From the NCBI GenBank assembly GCA_017511925.1, contig JAFWHS010000016.1:1-64000 (forward strand): DNA of 64,000 bases. Direction: 5' to 3'. Origin of the DNA: Candidatus Saccharimonadota bacterium. GTDB lineage: Bacteria > Patescibacteriota > Saccharimonadia > Saccharimonadales > Saccharimonadaceae. Shown piece by piece: positions 8,120 to 18,423 of the stretch. Numbering within the stretch: the stretch's first letter is position 1; each line of letters begins with the position of its first letter. The translations under genes and the position numbers were made by a program. Under the pieces are notes generated by a model. The model was not told where the DNA came from and made no database searches. It saw nothing but the letters and a program-made list of their open reading frames with translations.

Positions 8120-11100
8120 CTATAATCTTGGCGCCAGCTCGTGCTGATAAGTCATCGTAAGATCATTAGACTGGCTAGACCCAGCCACATATCTACCCCA
8201 TAGAATAGACGATACATCATAGTTAACAATCTCTGCCGGCACACCAGAATTACTACCATGGTTTTGAGGGCCAGCCCTCCAAAAATTAATTTTCTTTGCG
8301 ATCAAAGCGCCATTTATTTGTAATACATCTCCACCATTATGACTACTACAGGTATCAATTGTTTCATCAGCTATTAAAATTGCATCTATAGTTGACACAT
8401 TACAATTAATATTAATATTACCGCCATCCGCATAGATAATAAGCTTCGGAATATAATTCAAGAATGCCATATTTACAGACTTATCATAAACGATATTGCT
8501 ATTTATAGTTATATCACCACTAGCCCTCACTATATGCGTAGTCTGATTTGGTACAACTATCGGATTCGTAAAGCTTCCGTTCGACAAAGTGATAGAATTA
8601 CTTGCATTTGTATATCTCAAAATCGTGCCAGTACCCACATCTGCAGATGCTCCAATTTCGTTATACTTAGATGGATCAGATATGTCCACATTACCACTAA
8701 AATTCCTGGGGTTCTCAGCACTCCCACTTATTTTATTCGTCCAATAATCCACTATAGCTCCTACATTACCGGTATTTGATGTAACATTACCACCCCCAAG
8801 ATTACCAGTAGTATTAGAACAACCATAATTTCCATAATAATTTGCAAAGCTTAAAGGCACACGATATCGACAATAATAATCCGAGCTTCTTCCACTTTCA
8901 AAGCTACCATATATTGAGCTATTCAAACCAGTAGCCGCACCCGAAGCCAAATCATATACGCTACCTAAAGCCACCACACCCTGCTCCACCCAAGAGTTAA
9001 ACGCAGCAGTGTTACCGCCAGTAGACCTATAGGCATAATCACCACTAACGCCCCACAAATTATTCTTTACCGGAGCCAAAGTTTCTATATCGCCAACAGA
9101 ATACAAACTTCCACCAAGCACCTGGAAAGTTGGCTTCCTAGCTATCTTTTGACAACTTGCTTTTGATATGTACCAGTTATTACTACCAGAAGAACTCATA
9201 TCTGTATTACCATTGACAGTATACGGATACACAGCCGCTCTCACGCAAAAATATTTATTGTTGACATCCGTATCGTAAACATTAATACTAGCACCGCCAT
9301 TAAAAGTATCCGTATCTGCAATAGTCACCGTTCTTGATCCAGTTATATCTGTACCACTTCCAATTTTTTTATGCGAACTATCTACATACCCTTCACTATT
9401 CAAAGTTAATGGCGTTTTCCTATCATTCTCTTTTTCAATCGTATGAATATTATATCTACACATATCAGACACATAAGTTAAACTATTACAAATATCGTAG
9501 CCCCTACCATTACCAGCGCTAGTTATCGCATTGCCATTATCATATCCATCATGCACATATGCCGCTATTTGTACCTTTGCGTCATCCACCTGCGTAGCAT
9601 AAGTCCCTTTCAAAGTGCTATTGTATCTAGTATTAACATCCACTTTAAGATTACCCACCGTAGCCGACTCCCCAGCAAAAACCACTGTTTCGCTAGAGCC
9701 ATCTGAACGTGTAACATCGGTACCATTCAATGATATCTCTGCGGTGTTCGTAAAATTATACGGCACTTTCACCTCTGCAGAAGAAACCGCCGGACTAGTA
9801 TCTCTAGAATTCTGATAATACTCATCATGCTCGCACGTTTCAAAGCAATATATAGGCTTGTATTTTGTACAGTTACCCTCTTTATCTGTTTTTGCACAAT
9901 ACTCCCCACACTGATATTTATTACAACTCCAGCTATGCGTAACTCCATTATTACTCCTACTGACAGAACTGGGTACGCCAGAAGTATTTATTTCTTTTAT
10001 TGTCTTACCGGCTTTATTTTTACCAGAACCATATTCCACTCTATATTCATTATCTTCGGTTTTTTGTATCGCCGTAACACCAAATGCAGAAGTATATAAT
10101 TTCTGAGCCGATGTAGTGCTACTCATATTATTACTACTGATTGTATATTGATTTTGCCAAGTATACGCGCTTGAAAACCACATATTATTCAGCAAATTAC
10201 TATTCGAAGCAGTTGTTGGGTGAGGATTACTAGGGCTATTTATATGTTTATTATCCTTTGTCACAGTCCTATTAAAAAGATGTTGTACACCGGGATAATA
10301 ACAATGCACCCAATTGATCGTATCGCCCGGTTTAGCATAAACACTATTCGCCCAACTACTATACCCAGAGCTCGGATCCTTCACCTTCGATACGACGCTA
10401 GTTACACCACTCGTCTCCGACGTCAATGAACTATTATAACTGCCTGGTGCCCATGTACTACATATATTTGTAGAAGTGGTTGGACAACCAGACCCCTTAC
10501 ATCCTCTAGGCCCCACAGTCACCTTAGCGCATACCTCCGCTTTAGTCTCATCGCCGACTTTAATTTTCTCACAAAACGTATAGCTCTTGTTAACCTCAGT
10601 AAACTTCACTTGATAAACATCCCTTGAAATATATCGCCATTTCCCATCACTGCAATTTCTAGGATTACCCACGTAGTTTACATCTGCCGGCTCATTCTCG
10701 CTATGGGAATTGTTACCCTCCCATTGTGTAACTTTACTATTTTTCAATCCGCAAGCCTCTGTAATACCGCCACTCATCAGCTGAGCACCATTACCAAAAC
10801 TAGGCGTTGTCACCTCAACACTAGGATCACCGGAATCAGCATCACTATAGACATTATGCGAAAATACTATCGTACTCACAGTATTTACCGGCACAACAAC
10901 ATTACTCTCCGCATAACCGTCCCTTTTCACTACGCCGGTAGTTTTATAATCATTACCCTCGCCGGCATCATCCCTTATACCTACATTAGATTTCACAAAA
11001 TATTCATTCTCCGACTCTGGGGGAGGGGGGCTAACGTTAATCGTAGCACATGCCTGACTATGAATTTCCTCCACTGAAGCCAAGCCCTTTGGGAACATCA

Positions 11101-12166
11101 ACTTCTCACAATATACCCATGTCCCTGGGTTATTGAATTTCACTGTGTATTCTCGTCGCCTTACATTACTGTTGCTTGTAGTGTATAAATTATTTCTATA
11201 CGTAGTCAACGTACCATTACCATAATCAATTTTTGCCCCATCCGAACCATCACCGGTAGGAAAACTATCCATACTGCTATAATCACTACTTCCCCAAAGA
11301 TTACCCCACCTTTTCCCATATATCTCCCAATATCTCGTCTCGTCAACACTGACATTAGAAAAAACCTCATGCGAAAACGCTATCTTTGCAGTATCGCCGA
11401 CATAAAAAACACCATCACCGACATCTAAATCCTCTGAGGAGCTATAGTTCACCGGTCCAGTGGTCGTCCATTCGTCATAACCACCTTCTTGCCTTTTAAT
11501 AGAAACATTAGACTTCGAATAATATGTGGGACTCATATTGTCACCAGCACAAAATGCCCATAGATTATTTGGCAAAAATGTCGGTATTTCGCTGGAACCA
11601 GAAATACGCATTGCTTCTTGATAAGCCGCAAGAACTTCGCTATCCGTACCATAACGATCAGCATAATATACCCCTATAGTCTGATTAAGTGGCTTCTCTG
11701 TCTTATTTGGTCCAGTCGAGTATACTCGATTCATAGTATTCCAATGCCCCTGATCAGTCTGATTTAACGTCCAAACTTCCCGTTCCGATCCGGAAACTAC
11801 CACTGCAGCTTTTCTAGCGTTAATTCCGAAATGCCAAAAACCACCATACTTTGGATCAGAACATTCCGAAGGGATAATAGCATTCTGTATTTCACCTTTT
11901 ATCTTGCCCAGATATGGGAAATGGACATCCTCGGTAGTTTGTTCACTTGCTTTATAATATATCCAAGAAGTCCCGGCACAATCAATCGTATACCTATTTG
12001 TCTGAGCATTACAAGATGAACCGGTCCCGCCATAACCACCAGTACTAGAGCCCCCGCTATCCCCGAACCAAGCACCAGCAGACACATAATCAACACGACA
12101 TAGACACAATAAAACACAGACCGTAACAACCACTAACGCAATTGCGAAATTCTTGACTCTATTCAT
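8120..12166 (-). CDS. Giant secreted surface protein, copy A (1348 aa)
   Basis: Not recognised as a named family. A Sec signal peptide (about 1-31, ending VSAGA) precedes a secreted Ser/Thr/Asn-rich protein with many cysteines. Two related repeats carry the pattern SNVxI...TTGxV...FSHxVxS, near residues 215-270 and 395-445. A WVHCYYPG segment is near 620, a cysteine cluster (YQCGEYC, CFETCEHD) near 745-790, and VPYNFTNTAEI near 800. The last 330 residues begin FQVLGGSLYSVGDI and include a repetitive beta-type stretch (IIYADGGNININCNVSTIDAILIA), ending LTMTYQHELAPRL. Copy B at 12832-16656 has the same order of elements. There is no C-terminal membrane anchor. The start overlaps its partner gene (12159-12785) by 8 bp. 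An adhesin, appendage or host-contact role is plausible but unproven. Confidence 0.85.
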   Translation of the reverse strand: MNRVKNFAIALVVVTVCVLLCLCRVDYVSAGAWFGDSGGSSTGGYGGTGSSCNAQTNRYTIDCAGTSWIYYKASEQTTEDVHFPYLGKIKGEIQNAIIPSECSDPKYGGFWHFGINARKAAVVVSGSEREVWTLNQTDQGHWNTMNRVYSTGPNKTEKPLNQTIGVYYADRYGTDSEVLAAYQEAMRISGSSEIPTFLPNNLWAFCAGDNMSPTYYSKSNVSIKRQEGGYDEWTTTGPVNYSSSEDLDVGDGVFYVGDTAKIAFSHEVFSNVSVDETRYWEIYGKRWGNLWGSSDYSSMDSFPTGDGSDGAKIDYGNGTLTTYRNNLYTTSNSNVRRREYTVKFNNPGTWVYCEKLMFPKGLASVEEIHSQACATINVSPPPPESENEYFVKSNVGIRDDAGEGNDYKTTGVVKRDGYAESNVVVPVNTVSTIVFSHNVYSDADSGDPSVEVTTPSFGNGAQLMSGGITEACGLKNSKVTQWEGNNSHSENEPADVNYVGNPRNCSDGKWRYISRDVYQVKFTEVNKSYTFCEKIKVGDETKAEVCAKVTVGPRGCKGSGCPTTSTNICSTWAPGSYNSSLTSETSGVTSVVSKVKDPSSGYSSWANSVYAKPGDTINWVHCYYPGVQHLFNRTVTKDNKHINSPSNPHPTTASNSNLLNNMWFSSAYTWQNQYTISSNNMSSTTSAQKLYTSAFGVTAIQKTEDNEYRVEYGSGKNKAGKTIKEINTSGVPSSVSRSNNGVTHSWSCNKYQCGEYCAKTDKEGNCTKYKPIYCFETCEHDEYYQNSRDTSPAVSSAEVKVPYNFTNTAEISLNGTDVTRSDGSSETVVFAGESATVGNLKVDVNTRYNSTLKGTYATQVDDAKVQIAAYVHDGYDNGNAITSAGNGRGYDICNSLTYVSDMCRYNIHTIEKENDRKTPLTLNSEGYVDSSHKKIGSGTDITGSRTVTIADTDTFNGGASINVYDTDVNNKYFCVRAAVYPYTVNGNTDMSSSGSNNWYISKASCQKIARKPTFQVLGGSLYSVGDIETLAPVKNNLWGVSGDYAYRSTGGNTAAFNSWVEQGVVALGSVYDLASGAATGLNSSIYGSFESGRSSDYYCRYRVPLSFANYYGNYGCSNTTGNLGGGNVTSNTGNVGAIVDYWTNKISGSAENPRNFSGNVDISDPSKYNEIGASADVGTGTILRYTNASNSITLSNGSFTNPIVVPNQTTHIVRASGDITINSNIVYDKSVNMAFLNYIPKLIIYADGGNININCNVSTIDAILIADETIDTCSSHNGGDVLQINGALIAKKINFWRAGPQNHGSNSGVPAEIVNYDVSSILWGRYVAGSSQSNDLTMTYQHELAPRL

Positions 12167-12785
12167 TGCCTTCTCCCTTCACAGCCTTCTCAAACTGTTC
12201 GCCAGTTACTTTCTCTCCAGGAGACAGTAAATTCACCTCATTACTTACCGCCTCCAGTTTTGCCAAATCGCCAATTTTACTATAAAAATCTTCCAGCACA
12301 AAATAAAATTCTAACTTCTTATCCATATCCATATCTTCCGGTTTTAATTCTTCTAGCATCTCGACTATAGAACTCAAACTGCAACCATTATTTTCGAGAA
12401 AATACGCATAATAAATTGCTATACTCACTCTCAGGTCGCCAGAACTCTCATTTATGGCATTTTCGAAATCACTAACAGCCCCACTAAAACCATAATCCGG
12501 ATCATTCATCATTCTATAAGTAATGTTGTTGTTGAGATTAAGAGCCACTACAGAGTCATCCTCATTTACAACAACAGGCGATATATCATCTTTTTCTTTT
12601 GTATTAATAACAATCAGAGCTATCGCCACCAAAAGCACGGCCGCCGCGGCGACCAAACCCACAAAGACCAAAATCAAGCGTTTTCTAAGGCGCCCCCTCC
12701 CGTGAGCATTTTCGATACTATCAAAATTAACCTCAGCAGATTGCTCGTGGCTAATCATACCTCCAGTTTCATTTTCCATAAACAT
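12159..12785 (-). CDS. Membrane-anchored partner protein of giant protein A
   Basis: 208 residues, not recognised. About 35 basic/polar cytoplasmic residues are followed by one membrane segment (LILVFVGLVAAAAVLLVAIA, about 38-60) and an acidic outer domain that reads as helical hairpins (SDFENAINESSG, LEFYFVLEDFYSKIGDLAKL), suggesting TPR-like repeats. It occupies the same position relative to giant protein A as the 168-residue protein (16658-17164) does to giant protein B, so it may bind, anchor or chaperone its giant neighbour. TATAAT lies 8 nt before the first ATG, with a second in-frame ATG two codons on. Confidence 0.75.
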   Translation of the reverse strand: MFMENETGGMISHEQSAEVNFDSIENAHGRGRLRKRLILVFVGLVAAAAVLLVAIALIVINTKEKDDISPVVVNEDDSVVALNLNNNITYRMMNDPDYGFSGAVSDFENAINESSGDLRVSIAIYYAYFLENNGCSLSSIVEMLEELKPEDMDMDKKLEFYFVLEDFYSKIGDLAKLEAVSNEVNLLSPGEKVTGEQFEKAVKGEGNE

Positions 12786-12831
12786 ATATTATGATTATAG
12801 CATAATCATTTATGTTTTAGTGTCGAAAAGT

Positions 12832-15800
12832 TCAAAGTCTTGGTGCCAACTCATGCTGATAAGTCATTGTTAGCTTATTAGACTGACTAGACCCAGCCAC
12901 ATATCTGCCCCAAAGCAAGGCAGATATATCATAATTAATAATCTCTGCCGGAACGCCAGAATTAGCACCAACCCCAGCGCCATAAACACGATTAAATTCT
13001 ACTTGGTCTGCTATAACTACACCATTGATCGTAAGTTGCTTATCTTCCGAACTGGCGCTGAAGTTCGCACAAGTATCCACTTTGCCTTCAGCAATCAAGA
13101 TTGCATCTATAGATTCTACTTCGCAATCAATACCAATATTACCACCAGCATATATTATTAACTTTGGTATGTAAGATGATAATGCCATGCCTACGCTCTT
13201 ATCATAACCTATATCACCTTTGACATTTATATCACCATCAGCTTTTACTATATGAGTAACTTGATTTGGTATAACGGCACTATCCAAATCTAAATTACCA
13301 TTTTTATAAGTATATCTTAATATCGTGCCGGTCCCCACATCCACAGCCCCACCAACAACACGATAATGCCTACCGTCACTTATTGTTGCACGATCATCGA
13401 CAATTGACTCTAAACCACCAGGTATTTTACTCGTCCAATAATCCACCAACGATCTCCGATTGCCAACATTCAAAGTACTACTGACACTATTACTGCCGAG
13501 GTTTCCAGTGGTAGTAGCGCACGGATAATTCGCAAAGCTCAGTGGTACACGATCATTACAATAACTTGGAGAAACTCCTTCGTAACTCCCATAATACCAC
13601 TGGTTAAGGCCAGTAGCTGCGCCAGAAGCAAAGTTGCTCACCGTACCCTTTGACACCACACCTTGCTCTGCCCAAGAATTAAATGCAGTAACATGGTTTC
13701 TATCTATAGGCTCATACCCATAGATGCCACTCAGATGATTCTTCACACCAGCTATAGTCCTTATATTGCCAGCAGAATACACACCCCCGCCCAACACCTG
13801 AAATATTGGCTTTTTCGCAATTTGTTTACAACTCGGCTCAGATACATACCAATCACGATAACCACTCGTACTCATTACAGTGTCATTTGCGACAGTGTAC
13901 GGATAAACCGCCGCCACTACACAGAAATATTTTCCGATATTCACATCATAGACATTATATCTTCCATGCTGTAGACTACCAATAGAATCGGTACCGCCAT
14001 TCACTGACCCACCGCTATTCAAGTCACGAGCATCAAAATCTAGTTCATCGCAATGCCCATCGTGACTCAAACCAGAAACGCTACAAATATTCCCACCAGT
14101 ATTAGAAACCCTACCGCCAGCAGGAATAGTCCCGCCATTACTAGAATCAGAAACATAACCGATTACCTTTATCTGGGCATCATCAACTCTAGTTGCATAA
14201 GTCCCATTTAGCGTCGTATTATTCCTCATTCCAACTTGCACATCTACCGAACTCACCCGTGCCGTCTCACCAGCATAAACTATATTAGTCGAATTTGACA
14301 GTTCAATAGACGCAGTATTTTCAAAATTATAAGGTATCTTTACATCAGCATGACTACTTGTAGTCCCCCAGCTAGAAACATTATTTGTGAAGAAATTATC
14401 ATCATGTTTACAGATACCCGTGTAACAAGTCCTCGGGACGTGCACCGTAGTTGTCCCGCCATGCCCATCGGAGACCGTTATATCATAGCTACAGTCCACC
14501 GGATTACATCTCCAGGTATGCAAACCGCTATCTGTAACCTTAGCAACCGCAGGCTTGCCACTCTCTATTTTTTCAGTCAAAGTCTCCGCAGTCAATGTAT
14601 TAGCCACTTCGTATCCACCACTGTTATTATAAAAATCTTCAAAAGTCTTCACGGAACTATCGCCGTCACCGAAAGTTTCCGTAATACCAGAGGCAGTAGT
14701 CACTTTCCTAGTTCTAAAATTATCTGAAGTCGTAATTTTATATTCATTCGTCCAGTCACCATATTGCTTCATCAAATGGTTATTTAATCCAACGATACTT
14801 CCATTAGATAAACTCATATTATGAGCTGGGTCATAATTATTTGGCGTAGCTTTAGTGTCCGCTACTTTTTGTGCTCCTGGATAATAACAGTGAATCCAAT
14901 CAATCTTATCGCCCGGTTTAGCAAAAACTGTATCATCCCAATCATTATAAGCGCTCACTGAATTATTTTTTACCTTCGAAACAGTCAAAGTATATCCAGC
15001 CCATTCATTAGAAGATAAATATTTCGATGGCGTCCATGCGCCACAATCTCCACTAATCGTGGGCCTGACTACTACCCTGGCGCATACCCTAGTCTTATTG
15101 ATACCTCCAACGCTAAACGTTTCACAAAAATCATACGTTCCAACAGTATTAAATCTAATCCTGTATATATCTCTAGCTAAATACAAACCGTGCCCCAACC
15201 CGTCACCCACAACATTTTCATCATCATGACAGTTTCTCGGCTCACCAACAAGATATCCTTCGCCACTTAAGAAATTAATATTACCTCCGGCACCGCAGTA
15301 TCTTCTATCGGTTATAGTATATCCAGCTCCATTCGCACTTAGCCTATTCGCACCACTGTCCCTGTCTAGGCCCCAAGTTTCATTATATGCCCTCATTTCA
15401 GAATAAGCATTATGCGAAAAAACGATATTCCTCTCTTCACCGGCCGTAATATCTACCACTGCCCTTACTCTATCCATATCCGAAACGGTTATACCGGTGC
15501 TCTCGTAATCGCCGCTAATAACACTAGACTCACGAATTGCCACATTGGAATCAGCACGATACTCATTAATAGCAAGCGGAAGAACGTTTAGTTCTACACA
15601 AGCACCCGTACCGGACGATCCAAATGTAACGTTTTCACAAACGCTAAATAACCCTACATTATTTAATTCCACTAAATAAGATCTTTCAAAAGTCTGGGTC
15701 GTAGGATATCCACTATTTGTATACAAATTATAAGTTTGCGACGATTTATTATTAAGGTTAACAGTCTCACTGCTAGAACCACTAGAAATACTCGGCGAAG

Positions 15801-16656
15801 AATCAACCCCATACCTAGCCCTACTAATAGTATAGCCTGCATTATTTGTTTCGCTAGACGAAAAAACCGAATGCGCAAAAGTAACCGTCACTTTATCACC
15901 CACCATATAAGTATCCGTCACACCGGCCTGATTACTTATATATCCTGGTTGCTCATTATTGCTTAACTGTGCAGTACCACTGTTACTCGGTCTACCAGTG
16001 CTAATTTGATCAACCACATCAGAACCAAACTTTTGTACAGACACATAAGACTGAGTATAATCTTGCTTATTCACAACTACTCCGACCGGAACACCTTGAT
16101 GACTGCAGCTATTATTAGAAACAAACGGCAGGCTCGTCCCATTCGCATTATGACAACGCCCCACGTCTATAGTTTTGCTATAAACAAAATTTCCACCAGC
16201 ATCAATTGTTGGAGTTAACCCAGCTATAAACATGTCCACATTCAAGCTAGCAGTTGTATATGTTGGAGAAGCCCAAGTCCCACGAATAAAAGGGCCTGGG
16301 TTCGTTATTGAATTGTTATCATTGTCCGTTGTTATATTGCCAGCCATATTCGGCGAACTCGTACACATGCCCCAGAATTGCACATTTACAATATTATCGC
16401 CGGATGGGTTATACGAAGAAACAACCACACTCGCACTCGTACTACTACCTATCCACAAAGAGCACGCATTCACGCTATCAGTCGCATGTTCACATGCCCA
16501 CCGCACCGAATCAATATCGCCACGCCCGCCACTACTATTTATACAACTATTATATCTGCTACCACTCCAAGCCGAACACGATGCCGAAAAAGCAAAACAG
16601 GACAGAGCAATAGCCACGCAAAAAACCAAAATCCTTCTCATAAATTTATACTCCAT
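12832..16656 (-). CDS. Giant secreted surface protein, copy B (1274 aa)
   Basis: Paralogue of the 8120-12166 product. The start is taken at 16656 (MEYKFMRR), because GGAGGG lies just before it; an upstream in-frame Met would overlap the partner gene. The signal peptide ends near SASCSAWSG. It shares with copy A the FSH motifs (near 259 and 414), WIHCYYPG (near 589), IPYNFENTA (near 775), AAVYPYTV (near 912), FQVLGGGVYSAGNI (near 952), the beta-type stretch, and an almost identical end (WGRYVAGSSQSN, then LTMTYQHELAPRL). The C-terminal 320 residues are the most conserved between copies; the N-terminal 200 differ most. Function is unknown. The pattern fits a common export or assembly tail with divergent exposed heads. 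Confidence 0.85.
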   Translation of the reverse strand: MEYKFMRRILVFCVAIALSCFAFSASCSAWSGSRYNSCINSSGGRGDIDSVRWACEHATDSVNACSLWIGSSTSASVVVSSYNPSGDNIVNVQFWGMCTSSPNMAGNITTDNDNNSITNPGPFIRGTWASPTYTTASLNVDMFIAGLTPTIDAGGNFVYSKTIDVGRCHNANGTSLPFVSNNSCSHQGVPVGVVVNKQDYTQSYVSVQKFGSDVVDQISTGRPSNSGTAQLSNNEQPGYISNQAGVTDTYMVGDKVTVTFAHSVFSSSETNNAGYTISRARYGVDSSPSISSGSSSETVNLNNKSSQTYNLYTNSGYPTTQTFERSYLVELNNVGLFSVCENVTFGSSGTGACVELNVLPLAINEYRADSNVAIRESSVISGDYESTGITVSDMDRVRAVVDITAGEERNIVFSHNAYSEMRAYNETWGLDRDSGANRLSANGAGYTITDRRYCGAGGNINFLSGEGYLVGEPRNCHDDENVVGDGLGHGLYLARDIYRIRFNTVGTYDFCETFSVGGINKTRVCARVVVRPTISGDCGAWTPSKYLSSNEWAGYTLTVSKVKNNSVSAYNDWDDTVFAKPGDKIDWIHCYYPGAQKVADTKATPNNYDPAHNMSLSNGSIVGLNNHLMKQYGDWTNEYKITTSDNFRTRKVTTASGITETFGDGDSSVKTFEDFYNNSGGYEVANTLTAETLTEKIESGKPAVAKVTDSGLHTWRCNPVDCSYDITVSDGHGGTTTVHVPRTCYTGICKHDDNFFTNNVSSWGTTSSHADVKIPYNFENTASIELSNSTNIVYAGETARVSSVDVQVGMRNNTTLNGTYATRVDDAQIKVIGYVSDSSNGGTIPAGGRVSNTGGNICSVSGLSHDGHCDELDFDARDLNSGGSVNGGTDSIGSLQHGRYNVYDVNIGKYFCVVAAVYPYTVANDTVMSTSGYRDWYVSEPSCKQIAKKPIFQVLGGGVYSAGNIRTIAGVKNHLSGIYGYEPIDRNHVTAFNSWAEQGVVSKGTVSNFASGAATGLNQWYYGSYEGVSPSYCNDRVPLSFANYPCATTTGNLGSNSVSSTLNVGNRRSLVDYWTSKIPGGLESIVDDRATISDGRHYRVVGGAVDVGTGTILRYTYKNGNLDLDSAVIPNQVTHIVKADGDINVKGDIGYDKSVGMALSSYIPKLIIYAGGNIGIDCEVESIDAILIAEGKVDTCANFSASSEDKQLTINGVVIADQVEFNRVYGAGVGANSGVPAEIINYDISALLWGRYVAGSSQSNKLTMTYQHELAPRL

Positions 16657-16657
16657 A

Positions 16658-17164
16658 TTATCCCTCCGTCTCCCCGTCACTAAAATTATTACCTGCACGT
16701 TCCACTAAAATATTTGAATAATCATCAGCAATCTCACTAAACCCATAAGATAATGCCATATTCAATACATCTATTGCAGATTCTGCAGTCGGATACATTT
16801 TGTCAACACTAATCAAATCAGAAATCACAGTCTCACCATACTTTCTCTCGGTATCCAACAAATCTATTTCTTCCGCCCGTTGATCCATCAATTTAGCAGC
16901 GTCTTCTTCATTCAATTTATCGATATATATTTGATATACAGATATTATATCGTCTATATCTTTCTGCCTAGCTTTTAAAAGTTCTTCGTTTAACTCATTC
17001 TCGTATTCAGACAGATTACCCCCTCGTTCCATATCGCCATTAATATTTATCGCCACAACCGCAACTACAAGCATTACAATCAACACCGCCAAAGAAGAAA
17101 GCACACCAATCAAAACGCCACGTTCACGTGGCTGTTTTCTATTCACACCATCACCCTTTACCAT
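16658..17164 (-). CDS. Membrane-anchored partner protein of giant protein B
   Basis: 168 residues, not recognised. A short basic N-terminus is followed by one membrane segment (VLIGVLSSLAVLIVMLVVAVV, about 16-38) and an acidic helical outer domain (ELLKARQKDIDDIISVYQIYI; DVLNMALSYGFSEIADDYSNI). Same topology and gene position as the 12159-12785 protein. Its last codons hold the GGAGGG that serves the giant gene starting 2 nt downstream, so the two are translationally linked. The promoter is leaderless: TGTTAAAAT, 6 nt, ATG. Confidence 0.75.
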   Translation of the reverse strand: MVKGDGVNRKQPRERGVLIGVLSSLAVLIVMLVVAVVAININGDMERGGNLSEYENELNEELLKARQKDIDDIISVYQIYIDKLNEEDAAKLMDQRAEEIDLLDTERKYGETVISDLISVDKMYPTAESAIDVLNMALSYGFSEIADDYSNILVERAGNNFSDGETEG

Positions 17165-17170
17165 ACCCCC

Positions 17171-17176
17171 ATTTTA
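17171..17176 (-). promoter_or_regulatory. Leaderless -10 of the giant protein B module
   Basis: TAAAAT preceded by TGT, then 6 nt (GGGGGT), then the ATG of the 168-residue protein. Same spacing as radA and the other leaderless genes here. Confidence 0.5.
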
Positions 17177-17194
17177 ACATAACTATTTTATTTA

Positions 17195-18409
17195 TTAAAT
17201 ACCTAGTTTTTTTCTCAGCCACCCATCCGCCGGACCGGCAGTCATTAGTACTACTAAATCATCATTATCCCGATGTTTAATAATTTTATCAAATAACTCG
17301 TCATCCAATTTCGCTACTTCTGCGACTTCGCAATTCACTAAACCACTAATCAAATCTTCTGGAGTCAAAATTTCAAGGTTTGGGTCTTCACGCGTCAAAT
17401 ACGTCGGTAGCCAATATACTTTATCTGCATAGATAAAAGCATCACGATAACTATCTTTCACTTCGTGCTGCCTCGTATTCTGATGCGGCTGATATACTAC
17501 CACTACCCGTTTCAACCCCCTCATCTTAGCCTCATCTCGCGCTACATCTATAGTTGCCGCAATTTCTTCTGGATGATGCGCATAATCTGTATATACTCCG
17601 TCCGTCAGCCTTTCAAATCTTCTACCTACACCCGGAAATTCATTCATCGTTGTCACTATCCCACTCAAACCAATTTCTGGTGCCATTTCACAAATCGCCA
17701 CGCTAGCCAGACCAGCGTCCTTCCGTCGCACTTCACCCGCCAGCTTAAAATCATCAAAATCACATTCCTTTATCACTTTTTCACTCTGAGCTTCAAACTG
17801 TCTAAAGGCTCCCTCGTAATCCTCTTTCGTTGTATAAATATCCGGATGATCATATGATACACTCGTTATCACCGATAGCCACGGATAAAACTTCAAAAAA
17901 TTCCTATCATACTCATCTGCTTCGTAAACAAAATATTTATCTCCCTCTTTATACGATCCGCTTTTTGCAAAACCAAGCGTCGTACCCACTATATATGATA
18001 CTGGCAAACCCAACTTCAGACTTGCCCACACAATCATTGCCGTGGTTGTGGTTTTGCCATGTGTCCCAGCCACCGCCACCATTTTGAGCCCCAACGCTTC
18101 CACTAAAAACGCCGTTAGCTCGTCTCGCTTAGTCACTTTGATGCCAGCTTTTCTCGCCATTTTCAGCTCCGGATGTTCCGCCGGCAAAGCCGAAGTATAT
18201 ACAAACCAATCCACTCCATCCGCTAGTTTTTCTCTCAAAAATTCGCCGTCTTGCTCGCCAATTTTCACTTCTATACCAGCACTTTCAAGCTCAGGATAAA
18301 TCGCCCCCTTCAAAAGATCCGAGCCATACACCGTGTGACCAGCCTTTTTCGCCATCAAAGCTAGTGGCCCCATCCCAGTCCCAGAGATTCCAGAAATATA
18401 TATCTTCAT
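17195..18409 (-). CDS. murC: UDP-N-acetylmuramate--L-alanine ligase
   Basis: 404 residues of the Mur ligase fold. The N-terminal UDP-binding domain starts IYISGISGTGMGPLALMAKK; the ATP site is AVAGTHGKTTTTAMI near residue 115; the central domain has EADEYDRNF; the third domain has DYAHHPEEI and VVYQPHQNTR. It adds L-Ala to UDP-MurNAc, the first amino acid of the peptidoglycan stem. It is somewhat shorter than typical MurC (about 450). An Mpl-type recycling ligase is the main alternative but is normally longer. It is transcribed divergently from tsaE with only 14 bp between the start codons. Confidence 0.9.
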   Translation of the reverse strand: MKIYISGISGTGMGPLALMAKKAGHTVYGSDLLKGAIYPELESAGIEVKIGEQDGEFLREKLADGVDWFVYTSALPAEHPELKMARKAGIKVTKRDELTAFLVEALGLKMVAVAGTHGKTTTTAMIVWASLKLGLPVSYIVGTTLGFAKSGSYKEGDKYFVYEADEYDRNFLKFYPWLSVITSVSYDHPDIYTTKEDYEGAFRQFEAQSEKVIKECDFDDFKLAGEVRRKDAGLASVAICEMAPEIGLSGIVTTMNEFPGVGRRFERLTDGVYTDYAHHPEEIAATIDVARDEAKMRGLKRVVVVYQPHQNTRQHEVKDSYRDAFIYADKVYWLPTYLTREDPNLEILTPEDLISGLVNCEVAEVAKLDDELFDKIIKHRDNDDLVVLMTAGPADGWLRKKLGI

Positions 18410-18423
18410 GTTATAATTGTATA
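18410..18423. promoter_or_regulatory. Overlapping divergent leaderless promoters of murC and tsaE
   Basis: The 14-bp space between the two start codons holds both -10 boxes. For tsaE, TATAAT is at 18412-18417, followed by 6 nt and the ATG at 18424. For murC on the minus strand, TACAAT is at 18421-18416, followed by 6 nt and the ATG at 18409. The boxes share two base pairs, so the two polymerases cannot open both at once, and each -35 region must lie inside the other gene. Confidence 0.65.

Noticed and set aside
14350-14727. Open frames of 100-130 codons opposite the giant surface-protein genes and elsewhere
   Set aside because: No ribosome sites, biased composition, and they mirror strongly supported genes on the other strand.
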